Below are positions 36,387 to 45,392 of a stretch of 64,000 nt of DNA, in pieces. The translations under genes were made by a program, and so were the position numbers. The DNA is from Candidatus Paracaedibacter symbiosus (GTDB lineage Bacteria > Pseudomonadota > Alphaproteobacteria > Paracaedibacterales > Paracaedibacteraceae), in contig NZ_JQAK01000001.1 of NCBI RefSeq assembly GCF_000757605.1, forward strand, positions 757,947 through 821,946. The letters are read 5' to 3'. Each line of letters begins with the position of its first letter. The first letter of the stretch is position 1. The notes beneath the pieces are model-generated. The model had not been told where the DNA came from. It worked only from the letters and a program-made list of their open reading frames with translations, and made no database searches.

Positions 36387-37646
36387 TTACTTAACCGTCA
36401 AAATCTCCTGCCAATTGGTGGTATATCCGGGGGATAAATTTCCTTTATTATCCCGCCAATTGAGCCCCCTCCCGCAGGCTGCATAAAAAATTGTTCCCCG
36501 CCCATAACGCCCATTCAACTGATCAATTGCCTTAGATAGCTGGTCGGTTTTTGCCTGCTCAGTGGCCGTGGGCCTCAAAGAGAACAAATCATATTGCAAC
36601 ACCTCTTTTGGCATGAGGTCCAACAAAATCACGCCAGCCTTTTTATAAGGCTGCCCCGCCACAAACAGTTCCTGAAGTGCCTCAGTACAAGCCTTAATCA
36701 GGGCTGAATCATCATCAACCCCGCCTGGCAATGTCACAGTTGCTGATCTAGAATGATAGGTTTGAAAATGAAATCGACTGGTCCGCGCATAAACCATGAC
36801 GGATTTAACTGTTTGCCTCGATTGCCGCAGCCGTCTGCCCGCACAAGAAGCATAAAAGGCAACAACCTGGCACAATTGCTCAAAGTTCCGAATTGGCTGA
36901 TCAAAGCTGCGGGTCACCTGAATTGACTTGGGCGCTCCGTGATTTTCCATCCCTCGGCAAGGAATTCCTCGAAGCTCTTGTAATAACCGCTCTCCTATCA
37001 CAGTGAAGAGTTGACGTATCCATTTAAGAGGCGCCTGCTTCAGGTCCAGCCCAGTAAAAAGACCATGGGCCTTTAATTTATCCGCTGTCTGGCGCCCTAC
37101 TCCCCAAATGTCGTTAATGGGGATAATTGCGAGCGCCCGGTCAATTTCTGTTTCTGACCGCATAATATAAATATGGCAATTGGCAAGATCTTTTTTGGCA
37201 AAATAATTAGCTACTTTAGCTAGCGTCTTGGTCGGCGCAATACCAATACTGATTGGAATCCCCGTCCACTGCAACACCGTTTGTCGCACCATCTCAGCAA
37301 ACTGCCGCAAGTCAGCAATCCCCTGACAATCAATAAAAGCTTCATCAATAGAATACACCTCCATCCGCGGGCAGAGGTGTTTCAGCGTCTGCATCACGCG
37401 AGACGAGAGATCACCGTACAACTTAAAGTTGGAAGAGAATAAAGTCACCCGATGTTTTGCAACAATATCTTTCACCTTAAAGAGAGGCACCCCCATCGGA
37501 ATCCCTAAAGCCTTCACCTCATTAGATCTCGAAATGATACAACCATCATTATTGGAAAGCACCATCACCGGTTTATTTTGCAGATCTGGCCGAAAAACCC
37601 GCTCGCAGGAGACAAAAAAGTTATTACAATCAACCAATGCAAACAT
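36387..37646 (-). CDS. umuC: DNA polymerase V catalytic subunit UmuC
   Basis: 419 residues from the ATG at 37646 (a longer frame upstream is inside umuD). A Y-family polymerase that copies past lesions with UmuD'. Catalytic acidic residues are in MFALVDCNNFFVSCERVF and VYSIDEAFIDC. The UmuC-specific stretch VLSNNDGCIISRSNEVKALG separates it from DinB. IPINDIWGVGRQTADKL is the helix-hairpin-helix, and the little-finger domain follows. Start and the preceding umuD stop overlap by one base (TAATG), so translation is coupled. An SOS box was not found. Confidence 0.95.
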   Translation of the reverse strand: MFALVDCNNFFVSCERVFRPDLQNKPVMVLSNNDGCIISRSNEVKALGIPMGVPLFKVKDIVAKHRVTLFSSNFKLYGDLSSRVMQTLKHLCPRMEVYSIDEAFIDCQGIADLRQFAEMVRQTVLQWTGIPISIGIAPTKTLAKVANYFAKKDLANCHIYIMRSETEIDRALAIIPINDIWGVGRQTADKLKAHGLFTGLDLKQAPLKWIRQLFTVIGERLLQELRGIPCRGMENHGAPKSIQVTRSFDQPIRNFEQLCQVVAFYASCAGRRLRQSRQTVKSVMVYARTSRFHFQTYHSRSATVTLPGGVDDDSALIKACTEALQELFVAGQPYKKAGVILLDLMPKEVLQYDLFSLRPTATEQAKTDQLSKAIDQLNGRYGRGTIFYAACGRGLNWRDNKGNLSPGYTTNWQEILTVK

Positions 37647-38209
37647 TATACAGAGTGAATCACTGTTTTGACCACTCCCCAAACGCTAAACGCCATCTCA
37701 TCGCGAATTTCAAGCGGCGGATAAGCGTCATTTTCGGGCATTAGATAAGTCCCGGTTTCATTTTTTATAAAGCGCTTGACTGTCAATTCTCCATTCACCG
37801 CCGCAATAATAATTGCTTTGTTTTTGACAGGCAAGGCGCGATCAACAATTAAAATATCACCTGAATGAATTCCCGCATTAATCATCGAATCACCACTTGC
37901 TCTCACAAAAAAAGTAGCCGCTGGATGGGCGATCAAGAGTTCATTTAAATCAAGGGCCATTTCTACATGATCTTCTGCTGGAGAAGGAAAACCAGCAGAA
38001 ACAGAGTTAGAATAAAGAGGTAAAAAAACCTTCGTCTCTGCTGGGCGTAGACCTGCCATCATCGCAATACTTTCCCCTAGACTTTGTGCTCCCTCCTGCC
38101 TTACTTGCAGCAACTGCTGGGCCATTGATTCTGGCACCCGCATCGCCACCGTTTTCTCCCCATATCTTTTTTTACGGCCCGCGCCAGGCCTTGATCCACC
38201 CCGTGACAT
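37646..38209 (-). CDS. umuD: UmuD-like self-cleaving protein with an N-terminal extension
   Basis: 187 residues; E. coli UmuD has 139. The S24 peptidase part is clear: cleavage site SAGFPSPAED with the A72-G73 bond, nucleophile Ser108 in ASGDSMINAGIHSGD, and general base Lys145 in NGELTVKRF, at the same 37-residue spacing as in E. coli. The extra N-terminus begins MSRGGSRPGAGRKKRYG and continues TVAMRVPESMAQQLLQ, which looks like a basic arm plus a ribbon-helix-helix-like segment, so the uncleaved form may bind DNA and regulate its own operon. That role is inference. It is first in the umuDC operon. Confidence 0.92.
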   Translation of the reverse strand: MSRGGSRPGAGRKKRYGEKTVAMRVPESMAQQLLQVRQEGAQSLGESIAMMAGLRPAETKVFLPLYSNSVSAGFPSPAEDHVEMALDLNELLIAHPAATFFVRASGDSMINAGIHSGDILIVDRALPVKNKAIIIAAVNGELTVKRFIKNETGTYLMPENDAYPPLEIRDEMAFSVWGVVKTVIHSV

Positions 38210-38556
38210 CTTATTCTCCTTGCTATATCTCCAAAGAACATGAAGATACCATTTTCTGCTTTCCTATCTATGGGTTCAATTTTAGACAAAAACGCCTTTA
38301 TTCGCGTCGTTTTTTGCCTAAAATCTGGCCCCCTATCTCCTCGCCATAATGCCGGATCTTCAGGTTCTTTGGGGATAGAAAATTGAGCCGAAAAATTACT
38401 ATTTTTTTTAATTTAGCACACTTTTGATTATTGTACAAATTCAAAAATGATCTGTTTAGTCCCAAAAACTAGATAGAGAATGTGTTCTTAAACTTTTATT
38501 AACATTATTTAAATTATACTACTAAGTACATAGATCTAAAACTGGGAAGATGTACA
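38210..38556. other. 347-bp divergent gap between umuD and the Q/N-rich gene
   Basis: Contains the inverted repeat at 38279-38324 and AT-rich DNA from about 38390 on. TATACT at 38515-38520 could be a -10 box for the downstream gene but lacks a convincing -35 at the right spacing. No gene seen. Confidence 0.45.
38279..38324. repeat. Long imperfect inverted repeat upstream of umuD
   Basis: ATTTTAGACAAAAACG (38279-38294) pairs with CGTTTTTTGCCTAAAAT (38308-38324), with one bulge and one G-T-type mismatch. It lies 70-115 bp before umuD. It could be an operator, a terminator-like structure or another palindromic element; I cannot choose. Confidence 0.6.
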
Positions 38557-39849
38557 ATGATTTACAAAATTATTACCATCGCCATGATTGCACTCTCTCT
38601 CAATGCACCCGCCGAAGCTTTTAGCCTGGGCAGCATCTTTAATAGAAATGATAGCTCCAACTCTTCTGGAGGTGGTGGTTTCAATTTGGTTTCTTTCACA
38701 GCCTCTCTTGGCTCAGCTATTAGCAACGGTGCAAAAGATCAAATCTGTAAACAGGGTGGTGTTTGTCGTAAATTTGAAGGTATACCTTGTGAGTTTTCCA
38801 AAGATCTTGTTTCTTCTTGCGCTATTATTTGCGGAGATAGACCAGACTTTATCGCCTCTACCTGTATCCGCAAATCCCAAAACAAATGGGGTCTCAACAC
38901 CCAGACATGGACCTATAGAGATGGCGAACATGTGTCAGTGCACTTGAAACGCCAGTTAGAAAAGGGTCGTTTTGGCAATAATCCTGCCCAAATTAAATTT
39001 TTCGACTCTTTTTGTAGTCTAAAAGGCACGAGCTTAGTCCTTCCACTATTCAAGCAAGATATCCAAGAAGGTTGCCGCACCTTCAAAGGCGGCGGCAATG
39101 TACGACCCAACCAACAACAAGGATCAGGACAAGGCATTTCCTATAGCGCTCAACCACGGGTAGCGCCAAACAGGGCACAATCTTTCCCTCAAAATAGCCC
39201 CCAACAAAGAGGGCAATCCGCCTATCCTAATCAAGGGCAATTTGCTCAACCAATAAACAATCGCCTCCCAGAGCAAAATGTGCGTCCCATGAACAATCGC
39301 ACCATAATCAATCACAACCCAGGGGTTTCTTCTCAAATATTGCAGCAACAACGTCAAAATTTAAAGCCTGTGCAAAACTCTCGTCTTTATGATGAGGTTC
39401 CAAACTATCGGAATCAGAACCAACAACAAATGCGCCCCATGAACAATCGCATTGCTCCACAAAACCAAGGGGGCTCTCCTCAACCACGTCAAAATTTAAA
39501 GCCAGCACAAAATTCTCGCCTTTATGATGAGGTTCCCGACTATCCAAATTACAAAAACCAACCTCAAGAAGATACGTATGCTGATCAAAGTGATGACAAT
39601 CAAAATCAAAGCTATAACCATGAAGATATGTATGCTGGTCAAGGTGATGACTCTGAGAAAGACCAGTACTCTGCCCAAGATCCCTATAGCAGTCATGATC
39701 AAAATGATGACCACTCTTCTGATCATGACGACAGCACTCAAGGGGTTGGTGATGAGGAAGACCACTCTTATCAGCAAGGTGAGGAAGCGGATGCCTATAA
39801 CGGCTATGAAAATTATGAAATTCCAGAGGAAGATCAAGAAGCTTACTAA
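38557..39849 (+). CDS. Exported Q/N-rich protein with twin tyrosine motifs, candidate effector
   Basis: 430 residues; no family recognised. Signal peptide MIYKIITIAMIALSLNAPAEA. Residues 60-175 form a cysteine-containing domain with eight cysteines (C64, C70, C78, C88, C92, C103, C153, C173), likely disulfide-bonded. Residues 180-330 are Q/N/P-rich and hold two copies of RQNLKPxQNSRLYDEVPxY (tyrosines 278 and 323). The last 100 residues are very acidic with many tyrosines and histidines. The motif YDEVP resembles SH2-type/kinase sites seen in translocated effectors, but no secretion signal beyond Sec is visible. GGGAAG lies before the ATG. A strong terminator follows. Confidence 0.7.
   Translation: MIYKIITIAMIALSLNAPAEAFSLGSIFNRNDSSNSSGGGGFNLVSFTASLGSAISNGAKDQICKQGGVCRKFEGIPCEFSKDLVSSCAIICGDRPDFIASTCIRKSQNKWGLNTQTWTYRDGEHVSVHLKRQLEKGRFGNNPAQIKFFDSFCSLKGTSLVLPLFKQDIQEGCRTFKGGGNVRPNQQQGSGQGISYSAQPRVAPNRAQSFPQNSPQQRGQSAYPNQGQFAQPINNRLPEQNVRPMNNRTIINHNPGVSSQILQQQRQNLKPVQNSRLYDEVPNYRNQNQQQMRPMNNRIAPQNQGGSPQPRQNLKPAQNSRLYDEVPDYPNYKNQPQEDTYADQSDDNQNQSYNHEDMYAGQGDDSEKDQYSAQDPYSSHDQNDDHSSDHDDSTQGVGDEEDHSYQQGEEADAYNGYENYEIPEEDQEAY
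39352..39543. repeat. Two 57-bp direct repeats inside the Q/N-rich gene
   Basis: Copies at 39352-39408 and 39487-39543 encode RQNLKPxQNSRLYDEVPxY. A shorter repeat encoding RPMNNR precedes each copy (near 39284 and 39434), so the true duplicated unit is longer, with an indel between. Confidence 0.9.
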
Positions 39850-39869
39850 GAATCAAAAAAACTTTTCCT

Positions 39870-39897
39870 AAAAGCACCCAATTGGGTGCTTTTTTTA
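39870..39897 (+). terminator. Intrinsic terminator of the Q/N-rich gene
   Basis: AAAAGCACCC pairs with GGGTGCTTTT around the loop AATT and runs into a T-run. It lies 20 bp past the stop and isolates the gene from radA. Confidence 0.93.
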
Positions 39898-39952
39898 TGT
39901 TTGGAATTGGGGTATGGTGCCCCTAAATGAACTTTAATAAAACAATAAACTA

Positions 39953-41341
39953 ATGGCCAAAGCAGCAATTAAATATGTCTGTCAAGAATGTGGCACCTGG
40001 CATCCTAAATGGGCTGGCAAGTGTGAAGGCTGCCATGCTTGGAACACCCTCGTAGAAGAAGTCGTCCAGTCAAAAAAGTCTGTCTTACCAACACAATTAC
40101 AAACCCAATTTACCTCCATTAATGCGATGACAGAAGAATTGCCACGCCTTCTCACTAACCTTGGGGAATTTGATCGAGTTTGCGGCGGTGGCCTTGTCCC
40201 TGGCTCGGTCCTATTAGTAGGGGGAGACCCTGGCATTGGTAAATCGACTCTCCTTCTTCAGGTAGTGGCAGCTTACTCACACCATGGCGCTTGCGTCTAT
40301 ATTTCAGGGGAAGAGGCGGTATCTCAAGTCAGGATGCGTGCCAAACGCCTTAATGTAAGTCATGGCCCTGCCTTACAATTAGCCTCGGCTACCCATGTTC
40401 AAGAAATTATTCAAGCTATTGAATCTCATCCGGAAAAATTACAGATTGCTATTATCGACTCCATCCAAACCTTGACGAGCGAAGGAGTTGACTCCGCGCC
40501 CGGTACGGTTTCTCAAGTACGTGCCTGTACTTACGAGCTAATTAACATGGCAAAGAAGAAAAATATCACCGTCATCCTTGTGGGTCATGTCACCAAAGAA
40601 GGAGTGATTGCCGGTCCCCGCGTCCTTGAGCATATGGTGGATACGGTGTTGTATTTTGAAGGCGATCGCAACTATCACTATCGCATCTTACGCTCGGTTA
40701 AAAACCGCTTTGGTGCCACTGATGAAATCGGGGTGTTTGAGATGACCGGGATTGGGCTTCAAGAAGTTGTTAACCCGTCAGCCTTATTCTTAAGTCACCA
40801 TGAATTCCCGGTGAGTGGTTCTGCGATTTTTGCAGGCATTGAAGGAACACGGCCTATTTTGATGGAAATCCAGGCGTTGACTGCACCTTCCTATCTGGCC
40901 ACCCCTAGGCGCACATCGGTAGGTTGGGATTCAAGCCGCCTTTCAATGATTATTGCTGTGTTAGAGACACGCTGTGGTCTTTCTTTTGCCAATAAAGACG
41001 TTTATCTTAATATTGCCGGTGGTTTAAAAATTAATGAGCCGGCTGCTGACCTTGCCGTTGCCGCTGCGCTGGTGTCGGCGTTGACAAATACCCCTTCGCC
41101 TCCGCAAAGTGTCTTTTTTGGTGAAATTGGTTTATCTGGCGAAATTCGCCCGGTGCATCAAACGGATCTCCGTTTGAAAGAAAGTCAAAAGCTTGGTTTT
41201 GAAACAGGTTTTTTTGCCCAGCGGAGCAAAATCGTTGACGCTAAATCCACACTCTCTCAACAAAATTTGGGCTATGCAGTGGAATTATTGGACATTTATC
41301 GCAATCAGTCGCATATTGAAAACAAATGTATAGCGAGTTAA
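39953..41341 (+). CDS. radA: DNA repair protein RadA (Sms)
   Basis: 462 residues. RadA is a DnaB-like hexameric helicase that promotes branch migration in recombination. A C4 zinc finger YVCQECGTWHPKWAGKCEGC opens the protein. Walker A GGDPGIGKSTLLLQV, Walker B IAIIDSIQTL and the RadA-specific KNRFG motif (in RSVKNRFGATDEIG) follow. The Lon-like C-terminal domain (about 300-440) includes DLAVAAALVSALTNTP and the segment FFGEIGLSGEIRPV; the Ser-Lys protease pair of Lon is not expected to be active. It is followed 4 nt later by cvpA, as in many alphaproteobacteria. Confidence 0.96.
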   Translation: MAKAAIKYVCQECGTWHPKWAGKCEGCHAWNTLVEEVVQSKKSVLPTQLQTQFTSINAMTEELPRLLTNLGEFDRVCGGGLVPGSVLLVGGDPGIGKSTLLLQVVAAYSHHGACVYISGEEAVSQVRMRAKRLNVSHGPALQLASATHVQEIIQAIESHPEKLQIAIIDSIQTLTSEGVDSAPGTVSQVRACTYELINMAKKKNITVILVGHVTKEGVIAGPRVLEHMVDTVLYFEGDRNYHYRILRSVKNRFGATDEIGVFEMTGIGLQEVVNPSALFLSHHEFPVSGSAIFAGIEGTRPILMEIQALTAPSYLATPRRTSVGWDSSRLSMIIAVLETRCGLSFANKDVYLNIAGGLKINEPAADLAVAAALVSALTNTPSPPQSVFFGEIGLSGEIRPVHQTDLRLKESQKLGFETGFFAQRSKIVDAKSTLSQQNLGYAVELLDIYRNQSHIENKCIAS

Positions 41342-41345
41342 TTTT

Positions 41346-42185
41346 ATGAATTCGGTTGATATTGGTATTCTTGTTATTTTTGGCATCTCCTGTTTAGCTG
41401 GGTTTATGCGTGGCTTTACACGGGAGATTTTGGGCGTTTTTACGTGGGTAGGATCAGCTGTTGCAACCTATATAGCTGTTCCACTGCTGGGCGGTATTGC
41501 CAAAGGATATATTGCCAATCCGATGATTGCTGATGCTGTCACTGCTGTCGTTTTATTCATCTTCTTCTTAATTATTTTCAGTATTATAAGTGGTGCTTTA
41601 GCAAATTCTGTTAAACGCAGCAGCCTTGGTAGTGTGGATCATGCCCTTGGTGTTTCTTTTGGAATTGTTCGTGCTGTTGTGATTATTTGTGGGACTGAGA
41701 TTATTTTAAGCACTTTTACCTTGCGCCCCAATCAGCCGGAAACTATTCAAAACGCCAGATTTATACCTATGATTCGCCACGGTGCCGATAGCTTAAGCTT
41801 ATGGTTGCCTCATAAGGTGCGTGAGTTTATTACCACACAACAGGCAGAATCTGGCGCAAAAAACCCGCCGCACCACCCTCAAAATCCTCACGTTAAGTCT
41901 CTTGACGAAATTGTCTCAACGTCGCTTACAGATGTAGTGGCAGAAAAGATGATGCAGGGCCAACCAGAACATGTCAGAAAACTTCTACAACCCAAACAAC
42001 AGCAGAGTCAGGCTGTCACAGCCCCTCAGGCGACACTCGCACCAAAACCTGAAGAAGATCGAGAAAAAACCGCTGAATCCTTAGCAAAATTGACCCCTCA
42101 GGCGATGGACCTCAAAGGCGCCGATGGAGATTACAATACACGTCAACGTCGCGACTTAGATCGGTTAGTGCAAATTAATCAGTAA
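41346..42185 (+). CDS. cvpA: CvpA-family inner-membrane protein
   Basis: 279 residues. Four membrane helices occupy residues 1-125, with the signature GFMRGFTREILGVFTWVG between the first two and SVDHALGVSFGIVRAVVI before the fourth. The remaining 150 residues are hydrophilic and Q/E-rich. CvpA homologues affect envelope stress resistance and colicin V export; the exact molecular role is not settled. It lies 4 nt after radA and is probably co-transcribed. The alphaproteobacterial order radA-cvpA is often followed by purF, which is missing here. Confidence 0.88.
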   Translation: MNSVDIGILVIFGISCLAGFMRGFTREILGVFTWVGSAVATYIAVPLLGGIAKGYIANPMIADAVTAVVLFIFFLIIFSIISGALANSVKRSSLGSVDHALGVSFGIVRAVVIICGTEIILSTFTLRPNQPETIQNARFIPMIRHGADSLSLWLPHKVREFITTQQAESGAKNPPHHPQNPHVKSLDEIVSTSLTDVVAEKMMQGQPEHVRKLLQPKQQQSQAVTAPQATLAPKPEEDREKTAESLAKLTPQAMDLKGADGDYNTRQRRDLDRLVQINQ

Positions 42186-42670
42186 CCCTATTGATATTTA
42201 CTGATCGCCTTTCACATCAAATAGTTAATAATTGCCCGACACAAAAGGGATGGGACAATCTCCTTCTCAGCAAAGAAATGGGGTTTAATTATAGTGATTT
42301 TAATTAGGTAAAGTGTAAGCTATAGAGAAATATGTAGGAAGCAATCTACCCCATTACAAGCCGAAACTTTCACATGGAGGGTGCAGCTGATCAAATCTGA
42401 ATGTAATAAATCTATCTCACTGAACGCACATTCGGCATCAAGCAGCGTATCCTTCAATGAAGGAGCACCAAGATAAAAGGAAGACACAGATTGTTTTGAT
42501 CTTTTCTGAACTCAGAGAGAGGGAAGAAAGCCCCAGACCGGAAGCCCAAAAGAGGCTTCTCCATATATTTTGGATATAAAATCCGCTACTCGTTTGGTAA
42601 CTCTTTACCTTATCCAAAGAAACAGGTATTAAATGAGAAAGGCATCGTTAACTTTATGATTGGGTGACCA
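42186..42670. other. 485-bp gap between cvpA and bamB with a dispersed-repeat fragment
   Basis: No gene seen. TGAAGGAGCACCAAGATAAA at 42458-42477 matches 5551-5570 at 19 of 20 bases, and TATTTTGGATATA at 42566-42578 matches the right terminal arm of the element at 5462-5589. No left arm is visible, so this is probably a decayed or rearranged copy. A hairpin GAAGCC/GGCTTC lies at 42541-42559. Confidence 0.6.
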
Positions 42671-43972
42671 ATGAAAATTAATAAAATTGTGTTCAGCACT
42701 TTATTTGGATCTACGCTTCTTGCTGGCTGTGATATGTTTACCTCCAAAGAACCATTGAGCGGCAAACGTGAAACTCTATTTTCCACAGATAGGTTTCTCA
42801 AAGCAGAAAACGGCATGAACACGGCTGCTGTTGATACTTCCAATGCCACAACCAATAAGGAGTGGACTGTGGCGGGCGGCAATCTGAATCACGCTCTCCC
42901 AATCTTAAACGCCCCGGCAGCGCCCAAAGAAGCATGGAAAACAAATATTGGCTCAGGTAACTCCTCAGAAAAACGCTTGATCTCCAACATTATTGTGGCG
43001 AATGATACTGTCTTTGGCATGGATACCCAAGGGAATGTGACCGCTATTAATAAACAAACAGGAACACAACTCTGGTCAGTAGAAACATCCCATGAAGGTC
43101 GTAGCAACGATACTTTAGGTGGTGGTATTGCTTACGGCGAAGATAAAATTTTTGTGACAACCTCCTTTGGTGATGTGATTGCCCTTGAAGCCAAAACCGG
43201 CAAAGAATTATGGCGTCAAATCTTAGTCACGCCTATGCGAATTGCCCCTATTGTCACCAATGGCCGCATTTTTGTTGTGACTATTGGCAATGAACTTCAT
43301 GCACTTAGCACCAAAACTGGTGAATCTTTGTGGGCCCACGCAGGACTTCCTGAAGCAACCGGCCTTCTCGGTGGGGGCGTTCCAGCCGTTGAAAATAACT
43401 TGATTATTGTCCCCTATTCCTCTGGTGAGCTTTATGCGTTGCGAGTTGAAAACGGCTACTCCGTCTGGACAGATACGCTCAGCCCAACGATCTCAGCCGA
43501 TTCCCTGTCAAGCATTAGTCACATTCGCGCCCGACCGATTATTTATCAAGACATCCTCTATGCGGTGAGCCATGGTGGTCGGATGGCAGCAATCGATGTC
43601 AACTCAGGGATTCGCTTGTGGCAAAAAGATATCAGCAGCGTCCGCACCCCTGCCATCATTGGTAACTATCTCTATCTCATCAGCATTAATAATGAGCTTG
43701 TTTGTTTAGACCGCCAAACTGGCGAGATTGTGTGGACGATAAGTTTGCCGATGTCAGATGGTAGCTCTAAAATTAACTGGGCGGGTCCTCTTGCCACTTC
43801 GCATGGCTTGCTTATTACCGGCTCCAATGGCGCAATGGACTTTTACTCTGCTAAGGATGGCAAAAAGCTTCACGGCATTCAAACAGGCCAGCATTTCTCG
43901 CTTTCTCCTATTGTGGTTGATAAGAAAATTTATACCCTCAACGATTCAGCTGACATTACTGCTTGGCATTAA
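42671..43972 (+). CDS. bamB: Outer-membrane assembly lipoprotein BamB
   Basis: 433 residues. BamB is a beta-propeller accessory of the BAM complex that inserts beta-barrel proteins in the outer membrane. The lipoprotein signal is MKINKIVFSTLFGSTLLAGC with Cys at position 20. Repeated blades of the PQQ type are visible as G-x-x-L-W and related motifs, e.g. KQTGTQLWSVETSH, AKTGKELWRQILV, TKTGESLWAHAG and RQTGEIVWTISL. In alphaproteobacteria bamB is commonly next to der, as here (14 nt apart). An upstream region of 485 bp probably holds its promoter. Confidence 0.93.
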   Translation: MKINKIVFSTLFGSTLLAGCDMFTSKEPLSGKRETLFSTDRFLKAENGMNTAAVDTSNATTNKEWTVAGGNLNHALPILNAPAAPKEAWKTNIGSGNSSEKRLISNIIVANDTVFGMDTQGNVTAINKQTGTQLWSVETSHEGRSNDTLGGGIAYGEDKIFVTTSFGDVIALEAKTGKELWRQILVTPMRIAPIVTNGRIFVVTIGNELHALSTKTGESLWAHAGLPEATGLLGGGVPAVENNLIIVPYSSGELYALRVENGYSVWTDTLSPTISADSLSSISHIRARPIIYQDILYAVSHGGRMAAIDVNSGIRLWQKDISSVRTPAIIGNYLYLISINNELVCLDRQTGEIVWTISLPMSDGSSKINWAGPLATSHGLLITGSNGAMDFYSAKDGKKLHGIQTGQHFSLSPIVVDKKIYTLNDSADITAWH

Positions 43973-43986
43973 TTAATAGAAGAAAA

Positions 43987-45366
43987 ATGAAAAAAATAGC
44001 TATCATCGGTCGACCTAACGTCGGCAAATCTACTCTCTTTAATCGTTTGGTTGGGCGTCGCATCGCCCTTGTCCACAATCAACCGGGAATGACACGTGAC
44101 CGGCGTGAGGAACAAGCCACTCTTTATGGCCTTACCTTCCTCCTCACTGATACTGCGGGCTTGGCTGATCCAGATGACTCGTCTCTCACCAAAGCCATGT
44201 ACCAACAAACCATGATGGCGGTTGAAGATGCAACGGTCGTGTTATTCGTCATCGATGCACGCGAAGGCTGTACTCCTTACGACCGTGAGCTTGCCAATGT
44301 CTTGCGTAAAGCAGGCAAACCGATTTTAGTGATCGCTAATAAATCTGAAGGCGGTCATGAGCAGTTTGGTATTGCTGAAGGAATCGGCCTCTCTTTGGGT
44401 GAAGTAATTCCTTTTTCCTCCGAACATGGCATTGGAATGGGTGATCTTTATCAGGCGCTTTGCCCTTATTTTGCAGATGAAATTGCAGAAGAAGAAACGG
44501 ATGACTCTTTTGAAGAGGAGCCCGCAAAAGAAGAGTCAGAGCGGCCAAAAAAACCAATTCAGCTGGCGATTGTTGGTCGACCAAATGTAGGCAAATCGAC
44601 ACTCATTAACAAATTAATTGGCGAGAACCGTCTCTTGACCGCCGACATGCCTGGGGTGACACGCGATGCAATCAGCATTGATTGGACATATAAAGATACG
44701 CAAATCAAATTGATTGATACGGCGGGAATTCGCCGTCGCAGTAAAGTGACTGCTTCGCCTGAAAAATTGGCGATTCTCGATACAGATCGATCAATCCAAT
44801 TTGCTGAGGTGGCTGTGTTGATGATTGACGCCACCTGCCCCTTTGAAAAGCAGGATCTAACAATTGCGCAAAACCTAACTTCTGAAGGCCGTGCGGTTGT
44901 GGTTGCCCTTAACAAATGGGATTTAGTTGACGATAAAACGGCGCTATTGAAAGAATTGCAAGAGACCATTGAAACTCATCTCTCCCAAATCAAAGGCGTT
45001 TCCTTAATCCCCATCTCAGCGGAAAAAGGCAAAAATCTTGACCGTCTGATGGATGCTGTTTTGGATATTTACCGTCTTTGGAACAAACGAATTTCCACCG
45101 GCCAACTCAACAAGTGGCTTGAATATGTTTTGACAGCGCATCCCACACCTGCTGTCAATGGTCGACGGATCAAAATTAAATATATGACACAAATAAAAAC
45201 GAGACCCCCTACTTTTGCTTTATTTGCCTCCCAAGCCGACGAATTACCAACCTCTTACACTCGTTATTTGGTCAATAATTTGCGCAAAGATTTTGATTTA
45301 CCTGGCGTGCCTATTCGCATCCAAATCAGAGGAAGCGCTAATCCTTATGATCCAAAGAAAAAGTAG
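43987..45366 (+). CDS. der: Ribosome assembly GTPase Der (EngA)
   Basis: 459 residues from the ATG at 43987; a TTG eight codons earlier overlaps bamB and is unlikely. Der has two GTPase domains and matures the 50S subunit. P-loops are GRPNVGKSTLFNRL (start) and GRPNVGKSTLINKL (about 200), with DTAG switch motifs after each, ANKSEG as the first G4, and NKWDLV as the second. The KH-like C-terminal domain ends RIQIRGSANPYDPKKK. An acidic linker (EEETDDSFEEEPAKEE) joins the two domains. Confidence 0.97.
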   Translation: MKKIAIIGRPNVGKSTLFNRLVGRRIALVHNQPGMTRDRREEQATLYGLTFLLTDTAGLADPDDSSLTKAMYQQTMMAVEDATVVLFVIDAREGCTPYDRELANVLRKAGKPILVIANKSEGGHEQFGIAEGIGLSLGEVIPFSSEHGIGMGDLYQALCPYFADEIAEEETDDSFEEEPAKEESERPKKPIQLAIVGRPNVGKSTLINKLIGENRLLTADMPGVTRDAISIDWTYKDTQIKLIDTAGIRRRSKVTASPEKLAILDTDRSIQFAEVAVLMIDATCPFEKQDLTIAQNLTSEGRAVVVALNKWDLVDDKTALLKELQETIETHLSQIKGVSLIPISAEKGKNLDRLMDAVLDIYRLWNKRISTGQLNKWLEYVLTAHPTPAVNGRRIKIKYMTQIKTRPPTFALFASQADELPTSYTRYLVNNLRKDFDLPGVPIRIQIRGSANPYDPKKK

Positions 45367-45392
45367 TTATAACGTTCATGCTTTAATAGTTT

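Noticed and set aside
38210-38250. SOS (LexA) box upstream of umuD
   Set aside because: Only one half-site (GTTC as GAAC near 38236) is present; the second half at the required spacing does not match.
39308-39877. 189-codon minus-strand frame rich in H, D and S opposite the Q/N-rich gene
   Set aside because: No ribosome site, no signal, and the plus frame has a signal peptide, good start and terminator.
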